A stretch of 48,060 nt of DNA from Acidimicrobiales bacterium (lineage in GTDB: Bacteria; Actinomycetota; Acidimicrobiia; Acidimicrobiales; SHLQ01): NCBI GenBank assembly GCA_020629635.1, contig JAHDCX010000022.1:1-48060 (forward strand). The letters run 5' to 3'. The translations under genes were made by a program, and so were the position numbers. Below are positions 15,433-22,804 of this stretch, in pieces (the first letter of the stretch is position 1; every line of letters starts with the position of its first letter). The notes beneath the pieces were generated by a model that had not been told where the DNA came from, did no database searches, and worked only from the letters and a program-made list of their open reading frames with translations.

Positions 15433-16457
15433 CCGACGACCTTCTGGCGTCGCTGATCGGCCAGCCCGAGGCGGTCGAGCGCCTGCGACGTGCGGCCGTC
15501 GACCCGGTACACGCCTATCTGTTTCTCGGTCCTCGCGGTGCCGGGAAGCGCCGTGCGGCTCGAGCGTTCGCCGCCGAGCTCGTCGGAGCAGTCGAGGATC
15601 GTGACCGCGCGCGGCGGCTGTGTTCGGCCGAGACCCACGCAGACCTCGTCGTCTTCGAGCCGGAGGGCACGTCGTTTCGAGCCGAGGAGGCCGACGCCGT
15701 CATCGTCGAGGCGTCTCGATCACCGACCGAGGCAGGCTCGAAGATCATCGTCATCGACCGATTCCACGACGCCACCCCCGAGGCGGCCGCCAAGCTGCTC
15801 AAACCCATCGAGGAACCCCCGTCGAGGACTCGTTTCGTGCTTCTGGCCGAAGACGTGCCGCCCGAACACGTGACCATTGCGTCACGGTCCACGATCATCG
15901 ACTTCCCGGCCGTCCCTCCCTCGGTCATCGAGGCAGCGCTCGTCGCGCAGGGAATCAGCGCAGAGGCTGCTCGCACGGCGGCGGTCGCGTCCGGGGGCGA
16001 CGTCGGGAGGGCGGAGCTGCTCGTTGGTGATGAGGCGTTCGCGGCTCGACGTGACCTGTGGTGGGGAGCACCCGATCGCCTCGATGGATCGGGGTACGCC
16101 GTGTCGGAGCTCGCGCACGAGATTCGCGACGCGATCGCCGCAGCTCAGGGCCCGCTGGAGGTGCGTCATCAACGCGAACTCGAGGCGATGGACGAGACGG
16201 AGTCGCTCACCGGCACACGCGGCAGCGGACGAAAGACGATGGAGGCGCGTCACCGTCGTGAGGCTCGTCTGCAACGAGCGGACGAATGGCGAATGGGTCT
16301 CGCCACGCTCGCGCAGCGTTATCGCGAGCCGTTGGGGGCAGGTGGGGGCACCGCAGAGTTCGAGGTGTTGAACGACGCCGCCCAGGCATTGATTCGCAAT
16401 CCCAACGAAGACGTGTGGTTGCACGCCCTTTTGTTGTCGCTGAGTCCCGGTCGCTGA
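15429..16457 (+). CDS. holB: DNA polymerase III delta' subunit
   Basis: This clamp-loader subunit has 342 residues, with an AAA+ domain carrying GPRGAGK (residues 34-40), the IDRFHDATPEAAAKLLKPIE segment and EPPSRTRFVLLAEDV. The region where many homologues have a four-Cys zinc module keeps only one Cys (RRLCSAETHADLVVF), so zinc binding is probably lost. The C-terminal part is Arg-rich and helical. The ATG overlaps the tmk stop by four bases, implying translational coupling. A hairpin-like repeat follows the stop. Confidence 0.92.
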   Translation: MTDDLLASLIGQPEAVERLRRAAVDPVHAYLFLGPRGAGKRRAARAFAAELVGAVEDRDRARRLCSAETHADLVVFEPEGTSFRAEEADAVIVEASRSPTEAGSKIIVIDRFHDATPEAAAKLLKPIEEPPSRTRFVLLAEDVPPEHVTIASRSTIIDFPAVPPSVIEAALVAQGISAEAARTAAVASGGDVGRAELLVGDEAFAARRDLWWGAPDRLDGSGYAVSELAHEIRDAIAAAQGPLEVRHQRELEAMDETESLTGTRGSGRKTMEARHRREARLQRADEWRMGLATLAQRYREPLGAGGGTAEFEVLNDAAQALIRNPNEDVWLHALLLSLSPGR

Positions 16458-16467
16458 CCGCCCTATT

Positions 16468-16480
16468 GGACGAAACGTCC
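16468..16480. terminator. short inverted repeat after holB
   Basis: GGACG-AAA-CGTCC is a perfect 5-bp inverted repeat 10 bases after the holB stop. It could end the tmk-holB transcript or serve as an operator for the next gene. No T-run follows. Confidence 0.4.
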
Positions 16481-16523
16481 ACGTCAATTTACCGAGCATG
16501 CCGCTGGGCCATTTGGGTCTGTC

Positions 16524-16529
16524 TATACT
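16524..16529 (+). promoter_or_regulatory. candidate -10 element (TATACT) for the 16586 gene
   Basis: TATACT stands about 57 bases upstream of ATG 16586, in the only gene-free stretch before it. No good -35 hexamer was found at the standard spacing, so this is only a candidate. Confidence 0.35.
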
Positions 16530-16585
16530 CGTCTCGACCAGAGGGTCGGCGGGCCACATATTTGGGCGGACGAGGAGAAACTGAC

Positions 16586-16963
16586 ATGGATGCTGATCAC
16601 AAGGCAAAGCTCGCCCAAGGCCGTGCCGATGCTCGAGCCGTGAAGGGATATCTCGAGTTTCTCGAGACGAACAAGCCCAAGCGTGGACGCCGGCGAACCC
16701 CCGAAAGCATCGGCAAGCGACTTGCCGCAATTGCCACCGAAGTCGAGGATGCCTCCGCGCTCGCGCGCCTCAACCTCTTTCAGGAGCGCGCCAACCTCGA
16801 AGCCGAGCTTGCGGCGATGGAAGAGACCGTCGACGGCGACGCATTGCGAGCGGCGTTCATCGAAGCTGCAGGACGCTACGCCGAGTCCAAGGGACTGAAG
16901 CCCGCGGCGTTCAAGCAGATGGGTGTTGATGCGGCGACGCTCAAGGAGGCGGGGATCAGCTGA
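16586..16963 (+). CDS. conserved small helical protein, unknown function
   Basis: The 125-residue protein has a basic patch (NKPKRGRRRTPESIGKRL) followed by helices (DASALARLNLFQERANLEAE) and ends LKPAAFKQMGVDAATLKEAG. I recall similar uncharacterised proteins in actinobacteria, but give no function. The basic stretch and the helical C-terminus would suit a nucleic-acid-associated protein. ATG 16586 has a strong ribosome site, CGAGGAGAAAC, nine bases upstream. The stop overlaps the probable CTG start of the next gene, so the two are cotranslated. Confidence 0.8.
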   Translation: MDADHKAKLAQGRADARAVKGYLEFLETNKPKRGRRRTPESIGKRLAAIATEVEDASALARLNLFQERANLEAELAAMEETVDGDALRAAFIEAAGRYAESKGLKPAAFKQMGVDAATLKEAGIS

Positions 16964-17868
16964 TCTCCGGGCGCCGACTCCAGGCGTTCCCCCTGCGCGT
17001 CACCGTCGTCGGCGCAGTCGCCGTCGCGGTGTCGCTGGCCCTTGCGTCGTGCTCGAATTCGCCGGGCGTCGCAGACGACTCGGCCCCGTCATCCTCGCTG
17101 GTCCGTTACGGCGATGACCCGAGCGAGTTCGGATCGTGGCAGGTCCCGGCAGGAGACGACGTCTCCCATGTCGTCGTTCTCGTCCACGGCGGCTTCTTTC
17201 GAGTCCGAAACGGTGACCTCAACCTGATGTCCGACGTCGAGCGTGATCTCGTCGATCTCGGCTTCGCGGTGTGGAACATCGAGTACGGCCGCGTCGGCGA
17301 GGGCGCCGGAGGCTGGCCTCACACCTACGAACATGTCGGTGGAGCGCTCGATCATGTGGAGCGTTTGGTCGACCCGTACACGTCGGGCGATTCCGATGTT
17401 CACGTTGCGATTATTGGCCATTCGGCCGGTGGTCACTTGGGGGCGTGGGCATCTGGGAGAGGTTCGTTGACCGCTTCCGATGTTGGAGGCTCGGCCGCCG
17501 TGGTCCCTGAGCTTGCGATCGGCCTCGGTGCCATCCACGACATCGCCGCCGCGGCCGCCGATGGGGTCGGTGAGGGCGCGGTTGTCGATCTTCTCGGCGG
17601 GATGCCGTCCGAGCGACCCGACCGGTATCGGGTGGCATCCGTCGCCGGTCCGTGCGTTGTCGCAATCCATGGATCCGAGGACGAGACGGTGCCAATCGAG
17701 CTGGCGTCGCAGCTCCCCGCCGGACCGGTGCACCAGCTCGTCGAGATCGACGGCGTCGGGCACTTCGACGGACTCGACCCCGATTCGGCGACATGGCGCG
17801 CGGTCCGCGATCTGCTCGACCAGTGGCGCTCGGGGACGGCGTGCCTGAACGAGGTGCCCTCAAAATAG
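16960..17868 (+). CDS. lipoprotein alpha/beta hydrolase, probable CTG start
   Basis: The 302-residue alpha/beta hydrolase has an oxyanion-hole motif VVLVHGGFFR, a nucleophile elbow IIGHSAGGHLG (Ser155) and later HGSEDETVP and GVGHFDG. These supply the Asp and His, as in formamidase/esterase-type enzymes. The first ATG/GTG/TTG in frame (GTG 17029) leaves only seven residues before the Cys of LALASC, too few for a signal peptide. The frame stays open upstream and encodes a textbook lipoprotein signal (SGRRLQAFPLRVTVVGAVAV, then AVSLALASC; Cys31). CTG 16960 overlaps the upstream TGA as CTGA and is preceded by AAGGAGG at 16943-16949. I therefore propose CTG as the start. The substrate is unknown; the enzyme would act outside the membrane. 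Confidence 0.75.
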   Translation: MISGRRLQAFPLRVTVVGAVAVAVSLALASCSNSPGVADDSAPSSSLVRYGDDPSEFGSWQVPAGDDVSHVVVLVHGGFFRVRNGDLNLMSDVERDLVDLGFAVWNIEYGRVGEGAGGWPHTYEHVGGALDHVERLVDPYTSGDSDVHVAIIGHSAGGHLGAWASGRGSLTASDVGGSAAVVPELAIGLGAIHDIAAAAADGVGEGAVVDLLGGMPSERPDRYRVASVAGPCVVAIHGSEDETVPIELASQLPAGPVHQLVEIDGVGHFDGLDPDSATWRAVRDLLDQWRSGTACLNEVPSK

Positions 17869-17900
17869 TTACCGGATTACGGAATTACCTGATTACATGA
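17869..17900. repeat. four tandem 8-bp repeats (TTAC octamers), candidate operator
   Basis: Four octamers follow each other with no gap: TTACCGGA, TTACGGAA, TTACCTGA, TTACATGA. The TTAC cores fall at 17869, 17877, 17885 and 17893, an exact 8-bp period. The array starts one base after the hydrolase stop and ends 56 bases before the chosen start of a gene for a ribbon-helix-helix-like protein. Ribbon-helix-helix regulators such as plasmid omega repressors bind tandem 7-bp direct repeats, so an autoregulatory operator is plausible. Confidence 0.6.
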
Positions 17901-17956
17901 ACGTTGTGTACGGCATCATCAACCCGCACACAACCCCATGGAGAGGTGCAACCCAC

Positions 17957-18523
17957 ATGTTTGCTGCACGCGCAGGACACGGTCGGAAACGTCGCCACCA
18001 GAGCGAGGCTCCGCCCATCACCACCGAAGACACTCGTGCCTGGTTCGCCGGGCAGGTTCCCGACGAGTGGTTCATCGAGCCGGTCGACGTTCACCACGAT
18101 CGAGACGAAATCGTCGTCACCGGGACGCTGGCCGCGCCAGCGATCCAAGACGGCGACGACGCCGACGTGGCCGCACACGCTCGTGCGAGCGCCTTCCGCG
18201 AGGAAAGCCGAGAGGCCCGAATCCGGATCGCCGAACGAGCCGAAGCGTCCTTCCGTCGCAAGGTTTCGTGGGTCGTCCGAATCGGCGACCACACGATCGA
18301 GTACACGACGGCAAATGTTCCGGTCATGACCCGCTTGACCATGCCAGATCGACAGGTCCTCGACACGTTGATCGCCGCCGGCATTGCCCGATCGCGCAGC
18401 GAAGCACTCGCCTGGTGCGTCCGTCTCGTTGGCGAGAACGAATCGGAGTGGATCGAACGGCTCCGCACCGCAATGGAAGACCTCGAGTCGGTTCGAGACG
18501 CTGGTCCCGCAAGTCGTTCGTGA
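17957..18523 (+). CDS. protein with C-terminal ribbon-helix-helix-like region
   Basis: The 188-residue product has an N-terminal segment of unknown fold (TRAWFAGQVPDEWFIEPVDV) and a charged middle helix (ASAFREESREARIRIAERAE). The C-terminal region (RLTMPDRQVLDTLIAAGIAR, then SRSEALAWCVRLVG) resembles the strand-helix-helix of ribbon-helix-helix DNA-binding proteins. ATG 17957 is preceded by GGAGAGGTG at a good distance. ATG 17897, inside the fourth TTAC octamer, is in frame but has no ribosome site. The octamer array upstream suggests that the protein controls its own gene. I recall this as a conserved family in actinobacteria without known function. Confidence 0.7.
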   Translation: MFAARAGHGRKRRHQSEAPPITTEDTRAWFAGQVPDEWFIEPVDVHHDRDEIVVTGTLAAPAIQDGDDADVAAHARASAFREESREARIRIAERAEASFRRKVSWVVRIGDHTIEYTTANVPVMTRLTMPDRQVLDTLIAAGIARSRSEALAWCVRLVGENESEWIERLRTAMEDLESVRDAGPASRS

Positions 18524-18559
18524 CCCTTCAGTCGGGCATCGACATGCCGATTGACCACG

Positions 18560-20692
18560 ATGAGCGTCGGTCTGCCAGACGACCGTGAACCAGAAGCGGC
18601 GACGGGCTCCGACCCCGTCGCCGCCTTTTGGGCACGGCTGAGTCCCGGGCATCGCCGAACGCTGATCGATCAGATCGATCTCCTTCCGACCAGTGCGTTC
18701 ATCAAGGACCGCAACTCGGTGTTCATCCACGTGAACAAGGAATTTGTCGACCGGCTCGGCGTCGGACGATCCCCCGTCGGTGGGACCGACGAAGACGTCG
18801 TCGACGACGAGCTCGCCGCCGTGTACCTGGCCGCAGACCTCGAGGTCATGGAGCGGGAGAAGCCACTGGTCGACTTCGTCGACATCCAACAACGAAGCGA
18901 CGGAACGACGACTGCGTTCACGACATCGAAACTCCCCATCCGCGACGACAACGGCGACGTGATCGGCCTGTTGGCGATGACCACCGAAGTGCCCGACCCC
19001 GAGCGCATCGCCGATGAGCTTCGCACGAGCGAGCAGCGGTACGCCCTCGCCGCCCGGGCGTCCCGGGATGGCATCTGGGACTTCGATCTCGCCAAGCGTT
19101 CGCTCACGTTGTCCCCCAGATGCAGCCAACTCTTCGGGCTGCCAGCCATCGCCGGGTCATATCCGTGGGACGTCCTTCGACGACGAATGGGCGACGACGA
19201 GGCGGCCAAGGTGCTCGATGCCCTGAAGCCGCTGCACGATGGGACGGCCGACTCGGTCGAGCACGTCATCCACTTCCGGCGCGTCGACGGGACATCGAGC
19301 TGGCTCGGACTTGTGGCCACCGGCCTGCGGGTCGAGGGGTCGGTCATCCGGCTGGTCGGCTCACTCGCCGACGTCACCGAAGAACGTCAACGGGCGGCCC
19401 ATCTCGAACGCCAGGCCAGTCAGGACGATCTCACCGGCCTCGCCAATCGCCGACGCCTGATGGAACACCTCGAGGCGTGTGCGGCCGACGACACCCTGTG
19501 CTCACTCCTTGCGCTCGATCTCGACCACTTCAAGGTCATCAACGACTCGCTCGGCCATCAGGCAGGCGATCGGATGCTGCTCACGGTTGCCGCACGGCTC
19601 GAACGACTCATCGATGACTCGGAGATGTTGGCGCGACTCGGCGGTGACGAGTTCGCCATCCTGGTGCAGGGTGGCGATCACGCCCGTGCGGAGTGGCTCG
19701 CCGAGGCCGCCGTCGCCGCGCTCGATCGCCCGGTCCGCATCGATGGCCTCGACGTGTACTCGACCGCGTCGGTCGGTGTCGCCCATCGCCGCGGTACCGA
19801 GAGTGCGACAGAGCTGCTTCGAAGCGCCGACATTGCGCTCTACGACGCCAAGGCCGAGGGCAAGGCGTGCGTTCGGGTCTACACCCCGCAGATGGGCGAG
19901 CATGCCGACCACGAACTGGAGCTGCAGATTCGTCTTCGGCGTGCGGTTGCCAACCACGAGTTCCGTCTGCACTACCAACCGATTCATCACAGCAATGGCC
20001 ACGGTGTTGCTGGCGTCGAGGCGCTGCTGCGGTGGTACCCGGAGGGCGGCGATCCCGAACCGCCGGCGACGTTCCTCGCCTATCTCGAACGCACCGGGCT
20101 CATCATCGATGTTGGTCATTGGGTGATCGACGAGGCCTGCCGGCAGCTCGGCGAATGGGTTGCGCAGCATCCGGAGATGCGCGGGACGCACCTGGCGCTC
20201 AACATCTCGCGGGTCCAATTTCGTCGACGCGAGTTGGTGCAAGATCTGCTCATGGCGATCCAACGCAATGGTCTCGATCCCAGCCAGATCATCGTCGAGA
20301 TCACCGAGACCGCGGTCTCCGAGGACGCATCGTTGCTGCTCGATGCGCTCGACGAACTGCGGGCCGCCGGAGTCCGAATCGCCGTCGACGACTTCGGCGT
20401 CGGCCAATCATCGTTGTCGGTGCTCTATGACCTGCCCGTCGATCTGGTGAAGATCGACAAGAGCTTCACCGAGCGGCTCGGCGGTGACGGCGACCTCCTC
20501 GTCGACGCAATCCTGCGGATTGCCGAGACCCTCGAGCTCGAGTGCATTGCCGAGGGGGTCGAGACCGTCGAGCAGGACGCCTGGCTGCGTGCCAACGGCT
20601 GCCGGTACGTGCAGGGTTGGTTGCTGGCCAAGGCGATGCCGCCCGAGCAGGTTCCGTCGCTCTTCCAGGTCGCTCGGCCGCAGGCAGCCTGA
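18560..20692 (+). CDS. PAS-PAS-GGDEF-EAL cyclic-di-GMP signalling protein
   Basis: The 710-residue soluble protein begins with two PAS-type sensor domains (about 30-150, TSAFIKDRNSVFIHVNKEFV; about 155-275, YALAARASRDGIWDFDL). The diguanylate cyclase domain has an intact GGDEF at 361-365 (RLGGDEFAIL). The phosphodiesterase domain has EAL at 487-489 (GVEALLRW), ITETAVSEDASLLL, DDFG at 610-613 and VKIDKSF, so both enzyme halves keep their key residues. There is no RxxD inhibitory site before GGDEF. Whether it makes or breaks cyclic-di-GMP cannot be told. ATG 18560 was preferred to TTG 18551. The stop overlaps the thioesterase ATG by one base. Confidence 0.92.
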   Translation: MSVGLPDDREPEAATGSDPVAAFWARLSPGHRRTLIDQIDLLPTSAFIKDRNSVFIHVNKEFVDRLGVGRSPVGGTDEDVVDDELAAVYLAADLEVMEREKPLVDFVDIQQRSDGTTTAFTTSKLPIRDDNGDVIGLLAMTTEVPDPERIADELRTSEQRYALAARASRDGIWDFDLAKRSLTLSPRCSQLFGLPAIAGSYPWDVLRRRMGDDEAAKVLDALKPLHDGTADSVEHVIHFRRVDGTSSWLGLVATGLRVEGSVIRLVGSLADVTEERQRAAHLERQASQDDLTGLANRRRLMEHLEACAADDTLCSLLALDLDHFKVINDSLGHQAGDRMLLTVAARLERLIDDSEMLARLGGDEFAILVQGGDHARAEWLAEAAVAALDRPVRIDGLDVYSTASVGVAHRRGTESATELLRSADIALYDAKAEGKACVRVYTPQMGEHADHELELQIRLRRAVANHEFRLHYQPIHHSNGHGVAGVEALLRWYPEGGDPEPPATFLAYLERTGLIIDVGHWVIDEACRQLGEWVAQHPEMRGTHLALNISRVQFRRRELVQDLLMAIQRNGLDPSQIIVEITETAVSEDASLLLDALDELRAAGVRIAVDDFGVGQSSLSVLYDLPVDLVKIDKSFTERLGGDGDLLVDAILRIAETLELECIAEGVETVEQDAWLRANGCRYVQGWLLAKAMPPEQVPSLFQVARPQAA

Positions 20693-21141
20693 TGGACCGG
20701 AGCGGGTTCGGCGAGCTCGACGCTGCCCGGCTCGAGACGTGGGGCAGGTTCCCGACGGTGGAGTGGGCGGACGAGCACTTCTTGTCGATCGTCGGACTCG
20801 AAATGGTCGAACTCCGGGACGGTTGGGCGAAGATGCACCTCCCGTTCCGTGCGGCCAACACCCAACCCGCCGGGGTCATCCACGGTGGCGTGATCGCCAC
20901 GATCATCGACAGTGTGGTGGTCCCCATCATCGGGTCGCGTGTGCCGGCCGGGTCGCGCTGGTCGACGATCGAGCTGCACACCCAGTTTCATCGTCCCCTG
21001 GCCGGCGACGCGACGGTCGTGGGTTGGATCGTCAAGCAGGGCCGGTCGATCGTGTTCACCCGCGCCGAGGTGTTCGATGGCGACGACGCACTCGTGGCGT
21101 CAGGGACGGCGACCTACTCGGTGAAGACTCCAGAGGGCTGA
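20692..21141 (+). CDS. PaaI-like hotdog-fold thioesterase
   Basis: This 149-residue hotdog protein has the typical GVIHGGVIATIIDSVVVPI active-site stretch and the later STIELHTQFHRPLAGDATVV, as in PaaI/YigI-type acyl-CoA thioesterases. The ATG shares a base with the stop of the GGDEF-EAL gene (TGATG), so the two are cotranslated, though a functional link is not obvious. The 3' end overlaps the convergent small membrane protein gene by 28 bases. The acyl-CoA substrate is unknown. Confidence 0.88.
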   Translation: MDRSGFGELDAARLETWGRFPTVEWADEHFLSIVGLEMVELRDGWAKMHLPFRAANTQPAGVIHGGVIATIIDSVVVPIIGSRVPAGSRWSTIELHTQFHRPLAGDATVVGWIVKQGRSIVFTRAEVFDGDDALVASGTATYSVKTPEG

Positions 21142-21515
21142 ACAAGGGCGCGAGGGCGCGGCCAATCGACACACGTCCCCGACAGCGCGAGCAGTGCAAA
21201 GGCCCATCCGATGACGATCTCGTGGACCGGTTGATCGGCGGGCGTTTGGAGGAGCCGAGCGATCAACACGATCATGCAAGCCGCACCGAGCGCGCCCGCC
21301 CACGTGGGTCGTCGCCTCGAGAGCACGAGGAGCGAGATGGCCGAGCAAAGCGCCAGACCGGCGAGGAACAGCAACCGAAGACTGCTGTCGCCCTCGGTTG
21401 CCCACCGATAGCCGGTCGCCCCGAGGGCGGTGGAGCTGGCGGCGAGGCCGGCGACGACGAGCGAGCGCCAGATGTCGAGTGCCGAATGTCCACTGGTGAG
21501 CGAGGGCGGGGTCAC
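21114..21515 (-). CDS. small four-helix membrane protein
   Basis: This 133-residue protein has about four hydrophobic segments (LVVAGLAASSTALGATGY; LLFLAGLALCSAISLLVL; AGALGAACMIVLIARLL; IVIGWAFALLALSGTCVDW). Its GTG start overlaps the stop of the MFS gene as GTGA, the usual sign of translational coupling. No family was recognised. It may be a partner of the transporter or an unrelated passenger. Confidence 0.7.
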   Translation of the reverse strand: MTPPSLTSGHSALDIWRSLVVAGLAASSTALGATGYRWATEGDSSLRLLFLAGLALCSAISLLVLSRRRPTWAGALGAACMIVLIARLLQTPADQPVHEIVIGWAFALLALSGTCVDWPRPRALVQPSGVFTE

Positions 21516-22726
21516 CCGGTGTTGATCGGTTGTCGCGGGGGTTGAGTGAAGGATGAACTCGCCCGTGGCGTGATGACGGCCGCAACGCCGAACAGCACTG
21601 CCGAGATCGTCATGGCGGTGGGTACGGACACGAGGTCGGCGACGATCCCGAGGGCGATTCCGCCGAGGATCTCGCCGAAGGCTTCGGCCTGACCGATGAA
21701 GGAGTGCACGGTGGCTCGTGCGCGGTCGGACGCAAACACGTTGGTCCAACTGATGACGAGCGGCTCCATCGCGGAGAACGCGCCGCCCTGGACGATCAGG
21801 CCGAGTGCGGCGACGAGCAGCACGTCGACGTTGGCGAGTACGGCGATGCCGACTGCCGTGGCGACCTGGAGGCTCATGAGCAGACCGACCACCGCGGGAC
21901 CGGTCGCCTTCCGACGCGTCACGAGCAGCATCGCTGCCGCGAGCAACGAATTTATCGACGTGACGATACCGACGAGCACGACGACGTCGAGACGGTCGGG
22001 TACGCCCACATCGACGAGTCGTTGCACGTCGAGCCGATCGATGGCCTCCTTGGCGACACCGCCGATGAAGATCACGGTTGCGAGCACCCGCATCGCACGC
22101 GTCGCCCGCACCTGGGCCCAGCCGTCCACGAGCATGTCTCGAATGCCGTCGAACCCGGATCGGCGCGATGGCTCGAAGGCGGTCTCGGGCATCCGAGCGA
22201 ACAGGAAGACCCCCCACGCGGCGAAGATCGCGGCGATTGCCAGGAGGGCCACCGTGGTCGACGTGATCGCTGCGAGGCCGGCGAACGAGGCGATCCCGAC
22301 CACGCCCGACACCAGCTGGAGGCGCCCGCGCCGCAGGATCAGATCTTCGGCCTGCTGGGCGCCGCCGAGCTCGGCGGTGATCCACGCGGTTTCGGCGCCC
22401 GTCTCGAACGTCTTCCCGAAGCCGATGAGGATCTGGCTGACAACGAGCAGCCAGTACGCCTCGGCGGTCGCGGCGAGGGCCATGGCGATCGCCATCGTCG
22501 CGAAGGAGTAGATGACCGAGAGTCGTCGGCTCTTCAGGTCGGCGACGGCCCCCGTCGGGACCTCGAAGACGAGGATGCTCAGCTCCATGACCGTACCGAG
22601 GAGGACGAGTTGGAGTGGGGAGAGCTCCACTTCGGTCACGAGTCTGACGAAGAAGATCGGCCAGAACCCTCGCATACAGGCTCGTCTGAGCAGCCCGGTG
22701 GCGAGATAGATCGTCGAAGCCCGCAT
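21512..22726 (-). CDS. major facilitator superfamily transporter
   Basis: This 404-residue protein has about 12 hydrophobic segments. The N-terminal half includes VLLGTVMELSILVFEVPTGA, then VADLKSRRLSVIYS, the MFS motif-A-like loop between helices 2 and 3, and IGFGKTFETGAETAWI. It resembles the MFS branch whose members are annotated as putative drug or macrolide exporters. The ATG at 22726 lies about 78 bases from the divergent sulfatase gene. The transported compound cannot be inferred. Confidence 0.85.
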   Translation of the reverse strand: MRASTIYLATGLLRRACMRGFWPIFFVRLVTEVELSPLQLVLLGTVMELSILVFEVPTGAVADLKSRRLSVIYSFATMAIAMALAATAEAYWLLVVSQILIGFGKTFETGAETAWITAELGGAQQAEDLILRRGRLQLVSGVVGIASFAGLAAITSTTVALLAIAAIFAAWGVFLFARMPETAFEPSRRSGFDGIRDMLVDGWAQVRATRAMRVLATVIFIGGVAKEAIDRLDVQRLVDVGVPDRLDVVVLVGIVTSINSLLAAAMLLVTRRKATGPAVVGLLMSLQVATAVGIAVLANVDVLLVAALGLIVQGGAFSAMEPLVISWTNVFASDRARATVHSFIGQAEAFGEILGGIALGIVADLVSVPTAMTISAVLFGVAAVITPRASSSFTQPPRQPINTG

Positions 22727-22804
22727 CGGGTTCCACTCTCGCAGCGAATCGCCGAGATGCGACTGCTACGTTGGAGGCGTCGTGCGGGCCTGTCTGGAGG
22801 TGCC

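Noticed and set aside
21704-22804. Long plus-strand open frame that would extend the sulfatase by more than 350 residues
   Set aside because: It is antisense to the MFS gene, has low-complexity charged sequence, and a good signal peptide begins at 22805.
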